Assembly (NCBI RefSeq): GCF_021502725.1
Contig: NZ_JAKFFS010000003.1
Span: 62,001 to 126,000 of the forward strand
From: Dyadobacter sp. CY345
Lineage (GTDB): Bacteria; Bacteroidota; Bacteroidia; Cytophagales; Spirosomataceae
DNA length: 64,000 bases
Reading direction: 5' to 3'
The notes beneath the pieces were generated by a model that was given only the letters and a program-made list of their open reading frames with translations, did no database searches and was not told the DNA's origin. This document shows, one piece after another, positions 50,682 through 61,800 of this stretch (the stretch's first letter is position 1; each line of letters starts with the position of its first letter). A program made the position numbers and the translations under genes.

Positions 50682-53555
50682 ATGAGGCGATTTTATAATA
50701 CACATCGGAAAATATTTTATTCATTTTTCTTTTTGCTATTCCTGGCGACGGGTTTTGCGAATGCGCAGACTTTTACCGTAACTGAAACTTGCGTTCCAAG
50801 TCCGGCTTGTGCCGAGGATGGAACTGTGTTTACAGAAGACCCGAATAGCACGGCTATTGCATGGGAGTGGGATTTTGGTGATGGCGGAACCGATATTGTC
50901 AGGAATCCGCTTCATGCATACAAAACAGCACAACCATTTACCGTAACATTAACCAGGACATTTGCAAATGGAAGTAAAACTACTGAGCAACAAACGATAA
51001 CAATAGGAGAAGTTCCTCCTCCATTTCAAGAATGGAAGTCAGATACCACCATTTGTCCCAATACAAGTTTAGTCCTCAATCCATATCCAAATGGAGCCCC
51101 TGATGGAGCCACGTATTTGTGGTATCCTAAAGGTGAAACTACACCTACATTGGAAGTTGACAGCTCAGGCTGTTATTCTGTTGAGGTGATTATGCCTAAT
51201 GGTTGTAAGCTTCAGGACCGTGTAAACGTAAAAATCTGCATGGAGCCTGCTAATCAGGAAGGTGCAAAATGGTTCTTCGGGGGAAATGCCGGACTTGATT
51301 TTTCAAGTTCTCCGCCGGCTCCAATTACAGATGGGAAAGTTAATACGCCCGAAGGATCATCGTCTATTGCAAACTCAAAGGGTATCTTACAGTTTTATTC
51401 GGATGGGATAAAGATTTATAATCGAGATAATGAAGAGATGCAGTGTGCTTTCAGTGGTACATGTGAGCCTCTTAAAGGAAGTCCTAGTTCTACACAATCT
51501 GTATTGATAGTACCGCAGCCTACATGTAAGGGCTGTGAATATTTGTTTAATGTTTTTACTACCACGGAAATTGAGGGTAGTAAATTTTTAACAAAGAGTG
51601 TCGTGGATATGCGACTTAATTTCGGAAAAGGTGAAATTATTGAACAAAATACGACTTTACAACAGCCAACAACAGAGCGTATCGCCGCTGTTCAAAATAA
51701 AAGAGATAGTACTTATTGGGTGATTTCTCATGATTACGGTACCAACAAATTCCGTATTTTCCATGCTACAACCGGCGGTTTGACTGAAACCAGTTCTCCT
51801 GAATTAGGTATGGCACATGATTCGCCAAATGAGGCTGAGGGTTATATGAAGTTTTCTGCCGCAGACAGCACCGGAGCACGGCAGCTGGCTGTGATTATCC
51901 CCGGTCCTCCTACGAATTATGTGGAGCTTTTTAATTTCAATGATTCTACGGGCGTTCTTACCTATAATAAAACACTTGACCTCGGTCCTGCCCCGCCCAC
52001 TGCATACGGTATTGAATTTTCACCCAGTGGCGAAAAAATGTATGTTTCCTTTCAAGGGGAAGGCAGTTCTAAGTCTTATCTGAAACAGTTTGATCTGACT
52101 TTTAGTGACAGCTTGATTGTAGAATCTGCGCTTGTCATCGATAGTTCGGCAACAGAAAAATACGGTGCTTTGCAGATAGCCCCTGATGGCAAAATATACA
52201 TGGCTATTGAAGGAAGTGACTATCTGGCTTCTATCGGAGAACCGGAGCGAAATTCTGCCTCTGCCATTGAATATGAGAAAGAAGGCGTGAATCTCGGTGG
52301 AAAGAAAAGTGAGTTAGGATTGCCAAGTATGGTTCAGGATTTTACTCAGGAGGCATCCGGGCCGGGATTTTCTGCGGATGGTTTTTGTACGAATGAACCA
52401 ACAAATTTCGAAGCCGGGCCGATTTGTGATCCAAAAGAAGATACATACAGCTGGAACTTTGGTGACGGAACTGCCCCTACTGCTCCATCCAAGGAACAGC
52501 AACAAGCGTCACACATTTACACTCAGCCTGGAAGTTATGAAGTTACATTACGTCAGATGAATGACTGTACTACAATGGTTACGAGGGATACCATTGTGAT
52601 TTATGAAACACCTCCTGCCATGAACCTCAGGGCTAATATTGATACTTGTGGACAATACATTCAGTTGGATATGGGTATCACGGCTCAGGTTTATGAATGG
52701 TATAACCGTGGTAGAATTGTCAGCCGTTCGAGAACATTACGGGTGACAGCTACTGGCCGTTACATAGCGGTAGCTTATAATGGTCCAAGAAGAGATTGTT
52801 TTACAGCGGATACAACTGAGGTCACTCTCCGAAAACCACCTCCATTTGAACTCGGTGCCGATACAACCATGTGCCGTGACAGTTCCATTCTGATTACTGC
52901 GCCTGGATTGACATGGCGGGAATTTTTGTGGAATACCGGTGAAGATACCCGAAGCATTACAGTGCGTCAGCCTGGTACTTACTTCGTTCAGGTTAAAAAT
53001 GGTAATGATTGTTACAACTATGACACGCTTCAGGTTACAGAATTGCCATCGCCAATTTTACGATTGGCACCTGAATATTATATCTGTATTCCAGACGGAG
53101 GCTCCACCATTCTAAATGCTAACGGAAGCGATGTCTTACATTATGAATGGCCGCATTCCGGTGATACCACACAGACGGTAACCGTAAACACAGAGGGAGT
53201 CTTTACCGTTCTGGCGACAAATAAAGAAGGATGTGTGGCCCGGCAATCCACAACGGTGCTGGATCAATGTGAGCCTCGTTTCTTTATTCCGGATGCTTTT
53301 ACACCTAATGGTGACGGGCAAAATGAGAATCTGGATGTTTTCGGCGCTTATTATATCAATTATTCCATCAGAGTCTACAACCGTTGGGGAGAAGTGATTT
53401 ATGCGACAAACTCCATTGAAGATAAATGGGACGGAACTTACAAGGGTGTCAAAGTGCAGCCGGGCGTTTATCCTTATGTGGTGTCATACGAAGCTGAATA
53501 TTTCCCTGAAAGAAATCCGGTCGTAATTCGCGGGTCGGTGATGGTGGTGCGCTAG
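50682..53555 (+). CDS. Type IX-secreted PKD protein with gliding-associated C-terminal (CHU_C) domain
   Basis: The 957-residue protein has a signal peptide (cut after ANAQ), a PKD domain near 55-110 (WEWDFGDGGTD), a long middle region resembling a beta-propeller (about 190-560, with WFFGGNAGLDFSSSPPAPITDG and PDGKIYMAIEG as landmarks), a second PKD near 590-650 (YSWNFGDGTAP), Ig-like repeats with Cys pairs, and a C-terminal CHU_C/type B sorting domain (FIPDAFTPNGDGQNE ... VRVYNRWGEVIY-like IRVYNRWGEVIY). It should be exported by the type IX system and displayed on the surface, likely an adhesin. The divergent PorP/SprF gene is its expected partner. Confidence 0.9.
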   Translation: MRRFYNTHRKIFYSFFFLLFLATGFANAQTFTVTETCVPSPACAEDGTVFTEDPNSTAIAWEWDFGDGGTDIVRNPLHAYKTAQPFTVTLTRTFANGSKTTEQQTITIGEVPPPFQEWKSDTTICPNTSLVLNPYPNGAPDGATYLWYPKGETTPTLEVDSSGCYSVEVIMPNGCKLQDRVNVKICMEPANQEGAKWFFGGNAGLDFSSSPPAPITDGKVNTPEGSSSIANSKGILQFYSDGIKIYNRDNEEMQCAFSGTCEPLKGSPSSTQSVLIVPQPTCKGCEYLFNVFTTTEIEGSKFLTKSVVDMRLNFGKGEIIEQNTTLQQPTTERIAAVQNKRDSTYWVISHDYGTNKFRIFHATTGGLTETSSPELGMAHDSPNEAEGYMKFSAADSTGARQLAVIIPGPPTNYVELFNFNDSTGVLTYNKTLDLGPAPPTAYGIEFSPSGEKMYVSFQGEGSSKSYLKQFDLTFSDSLIVESALVIDSSATEKYGALQIAPDGKIYMAIEGSDYLASIGEPERNSASAIEYEKEGVNLGGKKSELGLPSMVQDFTQEASGPGFSADGFCTNEPTNFEAGPICDPKEDTYSWNFGDGTAPTAPSKEQQQASHIYTQPGSYEVTLRQMNDCTTMVTRDTIVIYETPPAMNLRANIDTCGQYIQLDMGITAQVYEWYNRGRIVSRSRTLRVTATGRYIAVAYNGPRRDCFTADTTEVTLRKPPPFELGADTTMCRDSSILITAPGLTWREFLWNTGEDTRSITVRQPGTYFVQVKNGNDCYNYDTLQVTELPSPILRLAPEYYICIPDGGSTILNANGSDVLHYEWPHSGDTTQTVTVNTEGVFTVLATNKEGCVARQSTTVLDQCEPRFFIPDAFTPNGDGQNENLDVFGAYYINYSIRVYNRWGEVIYATNSIEDKWDGTYKGVKVQPGVYPYVVSYEAEYFPERNPVVIRGSVMVVR

Positions 53556-53645
53556 AAGTTCGGTTTTGCCATTAAAAACGGTTATTTTTGATTAAAAAAT
53601 CGTTATGTTTTAATCAGAACGTAACTTAATAGTAGCAAAAAGCTT

Positions 53646-54671
53646 ATGCGCCAGGATTATCTGTCCGGAGATAAAGAAACTCTTTCCAATACTGACAAAG
53701 ATATTGACCGGGCACTGCGTCCGTTGTCGTTTGACGATTTTACAGGACAGGATAAAATTCTTGAAAACCTTAAAATATTTGTTCAGGCGGCCAAACAACG
53801 CGGTGATGCGCTGGATCATGTTTTGCTGCACGGGCCTCCGGGTTTGGGCAAAACTACTTTGTCGCATATCATAGCCAATGAACTTGCGGCAGGTATCAAA
53901 ATAACGTCCGGGCCGGTTTTAGATAAACCAAGCGATCTTGCAGGTCTGTTAACAAATTTGCAGGAACACGATGTACTTTTTATCGATGAAATCCACCGTC
54001 TGAATCCGGTTGTTGAAGAATATCTGTATTCTGCGATGGAAGATTACAAGATCGATATTATGCTCGACAGCGGGCCTAATGCACGCAGTATCCAGATCGG
54101 CCTGAATCCGTTTACATTGATCGGTGCTACAACGAGGGCGGGTATGCTGACTTCGCCACTACGTGCGCGTTTTGGTATCAATGCGCGGCTCGAATATTAT
54201 GATGCGCAATTATTGGCTTCAATCCTCAAACGTTCCGCTATTATTCTGGGAACGCCGCTGGAAGACGACGCCGCGTTCGAAATTGCCCGACGCAGCCGTG
54301 GAACCCCTCGTATTGCCAATAATCTGTTACGCCGGACCCGGGATTTTGCTCAGGTAAAAGGCACTGGTAAAATTACGATTCCTATTGCCCAAATGGCATT
54401 ATTGGCGCTCAACGTTGATCAAAATGGACTGGATGAAATGGATAATCGGATTTTGACGACCATTATAGAAAAATTTAAAGGCGGGCCAGTCGGACTTTCA
54501 ACCATCGCGACAGCCTGCGGAGAAGAGGCAGAAACGATTGAGGAAGTGTATGAGCCGTTCCTGATCCAGGAAGGTTATATGAAGCGGACTTCGCGTGGAC
54601 GGGAAGTGACTGAAAAAGCTTACAGGCATTTGGGAATACTGCCCAGACACAGATCAGGAGAACTGTTTTAA
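53646..54671 (+). CDS. ruvB: Holliday junction branch migration helicase RuvB
   Basis: The 341-residue AAA+ protein shows [15 protein letters not shown], Walker [10 protein letters not shown] at 63-71, Walker [17 protein letters not shown], sensor [16 protein letters not shown] and the winged-helix end ([21 protein letters not shown]). With RuvA it drives branch migration of Holliday junctions. A TATTTTTG box at 53583-53590, with a TTTG 14 bases upstream, is a possible promoter. No ruvA or ruvC is in the window. Confidence 0.97.
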   Translation: MRQDYLSGDKETLSNTDKDIDRALRPLSFDDFTGQDKILENLKIFVQAAKQRGDALDHVLLHGPPGLGKTTLSHIIANELAAGIKITSGPVLDKPSDLAGLLTNLQEHDVLFIDEIHRLNPVVEEYLYSAMEDYKIDIMLDSGPNARSIQIGLNPFTLIGATTRAGMLTSPLRARFGINARLEYYDAQLLASILKRSAIILGTPLEDDAAFEIARRSRGTPRIANNLLRRTRDFAQVKGTGKITIPIAQMALLALNVDQNGLDEMDNRILTTIIEKFKGGPVGLSTIATACGEEAETIEEVYEPFLIQEGYMKRTSRGREVTEKAYRHLGILPRHRSGELF

Positions 54672-54775
54672 CCCAAAACAAGATCACGAAATTTTCATAT
54701 TTTTATTTAACGGTAAAACCAGTGAAGTCTTGAAAATCAATTCAATACTCGCTGGTTTTTCTCGATTATACTCTG

Positions 54776-54783
54776 TACTTTTG
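54776..54783 (+). promoter_or_regulatory. Candidate -7 box for the NUDIX gene
   Basis: TACTTTTG matches TAnnTTTG exactly, 26 bases before the ATG at 54810. The site favours 54810 over the GTG at 54795 as the start. Confidence 0.45.
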
Positions 54784-54809
54784 CGGTAAATTTTGTGTCA
54801 CCGTTGGGT

Positions 54810-55235
54810 ATGGTCGAAAGTATTGTTGCTGTAAAATTAGTCGTCCGCGTTCCTTGCGCCATTATTGAGCATAATGGAAAAGTACTAGCTGGTCAGCGTA
54901 ATGCTGCGCTTTCATTTCCCCTGCAATGGGAATTTCCCGGTGGCAAGCAGGAAGACAATGAAACGGATGAGGAAACGCTGGTTCGTGAGATCCGGGAAGA
55001 ACTTGACGTCGAAATTGATATAATTCAAAAACTGCCGGTCACAACCAAAGATCAGGGATGGCGGGAAATTATTCTTGTTCCTTTCGTTTGTAACCTTCGC
55101 ACTTACAATATTACGCTTACCGAACATGAGCAGATCTTATGGCTTACACCAGAAGATCTACCCTCGCTCGATTGGACAGAAGCCGATTTAGGTGTTATCA
55201 AAAGTTACTTTGACTACCTAGCGGGAAAATTCTAA
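54810..55235 (+). CDS. mutT: MutT-type NUDIX hydrolase ((deoxy)nucleoside triphosphate pyrophosphohydrolase)
   Basis: The 141-residue protein carries the complete NUDIX box, GGKQEDNETDEETLVREIREELDV (G-x5-E-x7-REIREELDV, residues about 44-67), in a MutT-like setting with ALSFPLQWEFPGGK before it. Typical role: removal of 8-oxo-dGTP or related oxidised nucleotides. Its last 18 bases overlap the end of the dihydroorotase gene on the other strand. Confidence 0.85.
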   Translation: MVESIVAVKLVVRVPCAIIEHNGKVLAGQRNAALSFPLQWEFPGGKQEDNETDEETLVREIREELDVEIDIIQKLPVTTKDQGWREIILVPFVCNLRTYNITLTEHEQILWLTPEDLPSLDWTEADLGVIKSYFDYLAGKF

Positions 55236-56579
55236 TCTGCTTCCTTTCACTGTTTCGTCAAAATTCCCGTTTTCATAGGCAAGGTGGCCTGAGACGAAAG
55301 TATGTGTGATCACAGAATGGAAATTTGTTCCTTCAAATGGAGACCAGCCGCATTTTGAATACAAATTTGAAGGTTGTACCGATGTCGTTCCGTCAAGGTC
55401 AACCAATACCAGATCTGCCCAGTAACCTTCACGAATATATCCGCGCTCTTTAATCTGGAAACAATCTGCCACCGCATGGCTCATTTTTTCAGCTACCCGT
55501 TCTAATGGAATCTTTCCCTTTTTGCTGAATTCCAGCATCACATTCAGCGTATGCTGAATCAAAGGCAAACCGGAAGGTGCCTGCCAGTATGGAAGTGCTT
55601 TTTCTTCGATGGTATGTGGCGCATGATCGGTTGCAATTACATCGATGCGGTTATCTAAAAGTGCCTGGAAAATGGCTTCCTTATGATGAGGTGCTTTGAT
55701 GGCCGGATTACATTTTATTTTATTTCCCAGCGTGTGGTAATCTTCGGCGTCAAACCATAAATGATGAACACATGCTTCCGAAGTTACCAGTTTCGGAGAA
55801 CCATTTGCCAATAATATTTTCCCGTTTTTACGCTCTCCTACTTCAAAAAGAGATACTTCATCTCCCGTTGAGATATGCAGGATATGTAATCTCGTGCCAT
55901 GTTTATGTGCAAGTCCACTGGCAAATGAAGAAGAAATCAGACAGGCTTCCTCATTTCTGATCAAAGCGTGAATATCATAGGGAACATTTTCGCCGTATTT
56001 CTCTTTATAAAATTCCATTCTGTGGCGAACTGTTGCTTCGTCTTCACAATGTGTCGCGATCAACATGGGTGCATTGGCGAAGAGTTTTTCAAGCACTTCC
56101 GGCGAATCTACCAACATATTTCCAGTGGAAGAGCCCATGAAGATTTTGATACCACAAACCTGCGTCGGGTCAGTACGCATTACCTCGTCATAATTGCTGT
56201 TTGAGCCGCCCATGAAGAAGGAATAATTGGCCAGAGAGGTTCTTTCTGCAATGTCATATTTATCCTGTAACAATTGCTGCGTCAGCGCATTCGGAACAGT
56301 ATTAGGCATTTCCATGAAAGAAGTTACGCCTCCTGCGACCCCGGCGCGCGCTTCTGAATGAATATCTGCCTTATAAGTCAAACCGGGTTCTCTGAAATGA
56401 ACCTGATCATCTATTACGCCGGGAAGTAAATACGTGCCTTTTGCATCGATAATTCTGTCGGCTGCAAGATGCTGCAGGTTTTTGCCAATACGTTCAATGT
56501 GACCATTGCTAATATATACGTCAGATTCCTGAATCGTGTTTTCGTTCACGACGCGGGCATTCAGAATAAGGGTATTCAT
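55218..56579 (-). CDS. pyrC: Dihydroorotase (class I-like amidohydrolase)
   Basis: The 453-residue amidohydrolase has the metal ligands in DDQVHFREPGLTYK (His-x-Arg), the carboxylated Lys in GIKIFMGSSTG, LIATHCEDE, LHILHISTGDE and VIATDHAPHT. It closes carbamoyl-aspartate to dihydroorotate in pyrimidine synthesis. The gene symbol follows the dihydroorotase function; the size and motif set are those of the multidomain-type enzyme. It is convergent with and overlaps mutT by 18 bases. Confidence 0.93.
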   Translation of the reverse strand: MNTLILNARVVNENTIQESDVYISNGHIERIGKNLQHLAADRIIDAKGTYLLPGVIDDQVHFREPGLTYKADIHSEARAGVAGGVTSFMEMPNTVPNALTQQLLQDKYDIAERTSLANYSFFMGGSNSNYDEVMRTDPTQVCGIKIFMGSSTGNMLVDSPEVLEKLFANAPMLIATHCEDEATVRHRMEFYKEKYGENVPYDIHALIRNEEACLISSSFASGLAHKHGTRLHILHISTGDEVSLFEVGERKNGKILLANGSPKLVTSEACVHHLWFDAEDYHTLGNKIKCNPAIKAPHHKEAIFQALLDNRIDVIATDHAPHTIEEKALPYWQAPSGLPLIQHTLNVMLEFSKKGKIPLERVAEKMSHAVADCFQIKERGYIREGYWADLVLVDLDGTTSVQPSNLYSKCGWSPFEGTNFHSVITHTFVSGHLAYENGNFDETVKGSRLEFSR

Positions 56580-56700
56580 CGCGTAACCGGAATAGTTAAG
56601 TAAAAATCCAAAGATAGTATTGAAGTGGTAAAGTTAACAAGTCTGCGCTGACAGGCTAAATAATTCGGTCATTCTCTCACTCTATCATTCAAAATTCTTC

Positions 56701-57393
56701 ATGAGCCTGATATCCATTTGGTTTGATTTTGTGGATTTAATTTTTCCGCGTTGCTGTGCGGCTTGTGATAAAGGATTGATCGGCAATGAAAATGTCATTT
56801 GTACCGCATGCCGGATTGCACTTCCTCGCGCAAGTCAGGATAGTATTTTCTCTGAAACAATCGGACAAAAGTTTTTAGACCGTCATGAAGTATCGGAAAC
56901 GCATGCCTTCCTTTTATTTACAAAAAAGGGCAAGGTTCAAAAGCTTTTGCATGCCTTGAAATATAAGGGACAGCCTGAGGTCGGTGTGGAATTGGGTTAT
57001 ATGTTTGGACAGGAAATGTTAGAAAATAATATGCTGCCCGATGCTGATTTAATTATCAGTGTGCCGCTCCATAAAAGAAAATTGAAGAGCCGCGGCTACA
57101 ACCAAAGTGATAAACTGGCAGAGGGATTTTCAAAAGCATCAACTATTCCATGGTCAGGCGATGTGCTTTTGCGGGCGAAGTATACCGAAACTCAGACAGG
57201 AAAAACAAGAAATGAACGATGGGAAAATGTACGTGGTGTTTTTGTTGTAAAAGGAGATGTTAAAGGTAAAAAGGTAATTATTATGGATGACGTACTGACC
57301 ACAGGCGCGACGATTGAAGCTTGTATCGAGGTTTTACTGGATGCCGGCTGTACCGAGTTTATAGTCCTGACCATTGCCTCTACTCAGCATTAA
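56701..57393 (+). CDS. comF: ComF-family phosphoribosyltransferase-like protein
   Basis: The 230-residue protein has an N-terminal zinc finger (Cys18/Cys19-x2-Cys22 and Cys34-x2-Cys37), the LLHALKYKGQPEVG block, PLHKRKLKSRGYNQSDKLAEG and a PRPP-binding loop VIIMDDVLTTGAT. ComF proteins take part in DNA uptake during natural transformation and related recombination, and bind PRPP-like ligands. It starts 121 bases after the divergent dihydroorotase start and ends before a strong terminator. Confidence 0.93.
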   Translation: MSLISIWFDFVDLIFPRCCAACDKGLIGNENVICTACRIALPRASQDSIFSETIGQKFLDRHEVSETHAFLLFTKKGKVQKLLHALKYKGQPEVGVELGYMFGQEMLENNMLPDADLIISVPLHKRKLKSRGYNQSDKLAEGFSKASTIPWSGDVLLRAKYTETQTGKTRNERWENVRGVFVVKGDVKGKKVIIMDDVLTTGATIEACIEVLLDAGCTEFIVLTIASTQH

Positions 57394-57410
57394 ATTATCT
57401 TGTATGTATC

Positions 57411-57447
57411 AAAAAAGAGCCGTCGCCAAACAGGCAACGGCTCTTTT
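57411..57447. terminator. Bidirectional terminator between comF and gldJ
   Basis: The stem AAAAGAGCCGT/ACGGCTCTTTT (57413-57423, 57437-57447) with an inner GCC/GGC pairing has T-runs on both strands and separates convergent genes. Confidence 0.88.
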
Positions 57448-57471
57448 CATATTTAAACAAAAATATATTTC

Positions 57472-58740
57472 TTATTTGTGGCTACCTGTAGCAATCATTG
57501 CGCAACGGAAACCAACTGATGCAGTAGCAGAATCCTGATCCATGTAACGACGCGTTCCAGGAGATAACCAGTATGCTACGTCAGACCATGATCCACCTTT
57601 GTATACACGAAGGTTATCATTGATTAACGAATTGCTGTTTTTAGCATCGTAATTTTTTGCTTCATCCTGATATCCATCACGACGGAATGCATTCAAATCA
57701 TTTACGTCATTGTTGGAAAGCGGACGGTAAACGTCATATACCCATTCGCTAACGTTTCCAGCCATATCGTAAAGACCATTATCATTTGCTGGATACGAAC
57801 GAATCTCTTGTGTAATAATCGCACCATCATTCGATTTACCTGCAATACCTGCATAATCCCCAGGTCCGCGTTTGAAGTTTGCAAGCATAGTTCCCTGCTT
57901 ACGACCACGTGGCTGACGCATTGTTGAGCCATCCCATGGATAGATACGCTGGTTTGACTGATTCTCATCAGCATATTGCGTACCGATCATCGCGATGGCA
58001 GCATATTCAAATTCTGCTTCGGTTGGAAGACGGTACGGAGGCATTACATAACCACTTTCAATAGTAAGTTTTGCAGGTTCCGCAGAAGCAACTGACTCAG
58101 CTTCGGCAGCAGCGGCAGCTTTCTTCTTTTTCCCAATCGAAAATCCTTTTTTAGGCTGACCTGCTTTTGTACCAGCAGCATTATTGCTTATGCTGACAGC
58201 AGCCGTTCTCCACGCACAGTAATCATTTGCCTGAACCCATGAAACCCCTACAACAGGATATAAACGGAAACCAGGGTGACGAAGATACATCGTTACGTAT
58301 GAATCATTAAAGGATAATTCATTGTACCAAACAGCGGTATCAGGTAAAGCTTTACTGTAAAATTCTTCAGATGAATCCTTTTGAATAGCATTTAAATATT
58401 CAAGGTAATGAACGTTGGCAACTTCCGTCTGGTCCATATAGAACGACTGGATACTTACCGTACGTTTCGGATTATCGCGTCTGTTCATAACATCTTCTTC
58501 CAAAGATCCCATGGTGAAACGCCCTCCTTCAATATAAACCAAGTCAGGACCAGCAGGCAATGCTTTGTATTGTTTCACCTGATATCCATCCTTGCCATTA
58601 TACGCCAGGCCTGTTTTTGAACTTTCTTTTCCAGGCTTTAAGCTCGTTGGCCTTTTTTTCTTACTACACGAAGTAGCCGCTAATAACACAATCAGTATCA
58701 ACGCGATCGATCGGATACCCATCTTATGCATGCAAATCAT
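57472..58740 (-). CDS. gldJ: Gliding-motility lipoprotein GldJ (SUMF1/FGE-like)
   Basis: The product is about 422 residues, with a lipoprotein signal ending LLAATSC (Cys25 from the first ATG) and a formylglycine-generating-enzyme-like domain: GPDLVYIEGGRFTMGSLEEDVM, QSFYMDQTEVANVHYLEYL, YPVVGVSWVQANDYCAWR and VYKGGSWSD at the end. The sequence order (LPDTAVWYNELSFND, then LRHPGFRLYPVVGVSW) fits GldJ better than the paralogue GldK. GldJ stabilises the gliding/type IX apparatus as an outer-membrane lipoprotein. A Lys/Ala-rich insert lies near 190-215. ATGs at 58731 and 58722 are alternative starts. Confidence 0.85.
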   Translation of the reverse strand: MICMHKMGIRSIALILIVLLAATSCSKKKRPTSLKPGKESSKTGLAYNGKDGYQVKQYKALPAGPDLVYIEGGRFTMGSLEEDVMNRRDNPKRTVSIQSFYMDQTEVANVHYLEYLNAIQKDSSEEFYSKALPDTAVWYNELSFNDSYVTMYLRHPGFRLYPVVGVSWVQANDYCAWRTAAVSISNNAAGTKAGQPKKGFSIGKKKKAAAAAEAESVASAEPAKLTIESGYVMPPYRLPTEAEFEYAAIAMIGTQYADENQSNQRIYPWDGSTMRQPRGRKQGTMLANFKRGPGDYAGIAGKSNDGAIITQEIRSYPANDNGLYDMAGNVSEWVYDVYRPLSNNDVNDLNAFRRDGYQDEAKNYDAKNSNSLINDNLRVYKGGSWSDVAYWLSPGTRRYMDQDSATASVGFRCAMIATGSHK

Positions 58741-58789
58741 TGCTTTAAAGTGACTTAGAGTGTTTGGTATTTAATAGTATGCGAAACTG

Positions 58790-58797
58790 CAAATGTA
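58790..58797 (-). promoter_or_regulatory. Candidate -7 box for gldJ
   Basis: The minus strand reads TACATTTG (TAnnTTTG), about 50 bases before the gldJ start, in the gap behind mfd. Confidence 0.45.
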
Positions 58798-58830
58798 TGA
58801 AATCAATCGAACTTATTTGCTATAAATCCA

Positions 58831-61800
58831 TTATTGACACATTTCCACTAAAATCTTATGCGCCTGGTCAATACTTTGCACATTTTCATAGATCAGCATC
58901 AGTTTCCCTTTCTGGTCTTTCAATGAGCTTTGTCTTGGATGCATTTTGATATAATCGATAACCTTCCCAAATCTTGGCGACTGAAAAAACTCATCGTTCT
59001 GCGAAGTAACGAAGTATCCTTTCAATGTATTGCTTTTCAATGTCAATTTTTCAAAATACAACCCTTCTGCTTCCCAACGCAACCGGACTGTTTTCAGCAA
59101 ATCCTCCACTTCTTTTGGCAACGGCCCGAAACGGTCAAGGATTTCTTTTTCAAAACCAATCAGTTCCTCATTTGTCTTCATATCATCAAGACGCGTATAC
59201 AACGAAAGTCTTTCCGAAATATTTTTAACGTAAGTTTCTGGAATCAAGGTTGCAAAATCTGTCTCAATCTGGCAATCCGGCAATAGTTTTTTAGGAAGAC
59301 CAAGTGCGTTTGAGAACAAATCTTTAAACTCATTATTTTTCAACTCAGCAACCGCTTCATCCAGCATTTTGTGATACAACTCATAACCCAGATCATTTAC
59401 AAAACCACTTTGTTCAGCACCCAATAAATTTCCTGCCCCACGAATATCAAGATCGCGCATCGCCACCTTGAAACCATCTCCAAGTTCCGAGAATTCCTCC
59501 AAAGTTTGCAAACGTTTTCTGGAATCACTGGCTAAGGTAGACGCATTTGGTGTTAAAAGGTAACAGAATGCTTTTCTGTTGGAACGCCCTACCCGGCCAC
59601 GCATCTGATGCAGATCCGAAAGTCCGAACATGTGCGCAGAGTTAATAATGATCGTATTGGCATTGGCAATATCAATTCCGGATTCAATAATATTAGTTGA
59701 AACCAAAATATCGTATTCTCCTTCAATAAAATCTACCATTACCTTTTCAAGCTTGTCGCCATCCATCTGTCCATGCGCCACACCGATTCTTACTTCCGGA
59801 ACCAGACGCATAATAATGTTGGCAATCGACTCAATATCATTCACACGATTATGCACAAAGAAAACCTGTCCGCCGCGCTGCACTTCAAAACTGATGGCAT
59901 CGCGAATAAATTCTTCACTGAATGAATGAACTTCCGTCGTTACCGGCTGGCGGTTTGGCGGTGGTGTGGCAATAACCGAAAGATCACGTGCACCCATTAA
60001 TGAGAAATGAAGCGTTCTTGGAATCGGCGTAGCTGTTAACGTCAAAACATCCACATTCACGCGCATTTCTTTCAAACGGTCTTTTGCTTTTACACCAAAT
60101 TTCTGTTCCTCATCTACAATCAAAAGACCCAAATCTTTAAACTGCACATCTTTATTCAAAATGCGGTGCGTCCCGATCAGGATATCAATTTTGCCTTCGG
60201 CTGCTTCTTTCAGCGTGTCTTTAATTTGTTTTGTCGATTTAAATCGGTTGATATAACCGACTTTTGCCGGAAAATCAGACAAACGTTCACTGAAAGTTTT
60301 AAAATGCTGCATTGCCAAAATCGTCGTTGGTACCAACACAGCCACTTGTTTGCTATCACAAACCGCCTTAAAAGCAGCCCGGATTGCCACTTCCGTTTTT
60401 CCAAAACCAACATCACCACAAACGAGACGATCCATCGGATGGCCTTTTTCCATATCATCTTTGACACTGGAAATAGCCGTTGCCTGATCCGGCGTATCCT
60501 CATAAATAAATGACGATTCCAATTCGGCCTGCATATAATTGTCGGGAGAAAACTGGAAACCAGGTGCCTGGCGACGTTTTGCATAAAGCGCAATCAGCTC
60601 GTGGGCAATATCTTTAAGTTGTTTTTTAACTCTTGATTTTTTCGCTTCCCATTCTCCCGAACCCAATTTGCTCATCGCTGGCGGCGTGCCTTCCTTGCCG
60701 GTATATTTAGCAATTTTATGCAGGTTATGCACACTTACATATAGCAAATCATTGTCTCGGTAAATCAGACGGATTGCTTCCTGCTCTTTTCCATTCACAT
60801 CTTTCCGCTCCATACCGGCAAAACGGCCGATACCATAATCCACGTGCGTAACAAAATCGCCCGGATGAAGCGATTTCAGTTCTTTCAGCGTAATCGCTTT
60901 CGACTTGCTGAATTTCTCTTTTAAACGATATTTATGAAAACGGGCAAAAATCTGGTGATCGGTGTAACAGGCAATTTTCAGATTTTCATCAATAAAACCT
61001 TCCCGGAGTGAAATGTTCGGTATTGGCTGAAATTTCACAAAGGGATCAAGATCTTCAAAAATCCTTTCCAAACGGTCCAGCTGTTTCGGCTGTTCTGCAA
61101 CAATGATATTGACAAAACCTTTGGATTGATTTTCAGAAAGATCGTCGAGCAAACGCTTAAAGTCCTTGTTAAAAGAGGGTTGCGGTTTGGAGGAATAGGG
61201 GAGTTTGTTTTCAGTTTTAAAATAAAATCTCCGTCCGAATTCTACGGTTTTGAATTTCTTGACCTGATTTAAAAAACCACGTCTTGTTTCAAACAAATCG
61301 GCCGGATTCGAAACGATCTGAACGCCTCCGCTGGTGACTTCCTGCAAGGCTTTTTCTGCTCTTTCGAAACAATTTTCAATTACTTCGAGTGTCAATTCTG
61401 CGTCTTTAAACCATAACACAGCACTCTCGTCGAGGAAATCCATGAAAGATTCTCTCGTCTCATGAACCAGTTTTTGCTGGATATCAGGAACAATATTAAT
61501 TTGTTTTGCCGATTCAATCGAAAGCTGGGTATCGGGATCAAAAGATCGGATACTTTCCACTTCATCTCCAAAAAGTTCGATACGGAACGGATGTTCGCTG
61601 GCAAATGAGAAAACATCCAGGATACCTCCACGCACAGAAAATTGTCCGGCTTCGAAAACAAAGTCGGTAATTTCAAACCCATAACTGGTCAGGAATTCTG
61701 TCAGAAATGACGGATCCAGCTTCTCGCCTACTTTCACAGAAAAAGTGTTGGCAATCAACGATCTTTTGTTGATTACTTTTTCAAATAGTGCTTCGGGATA

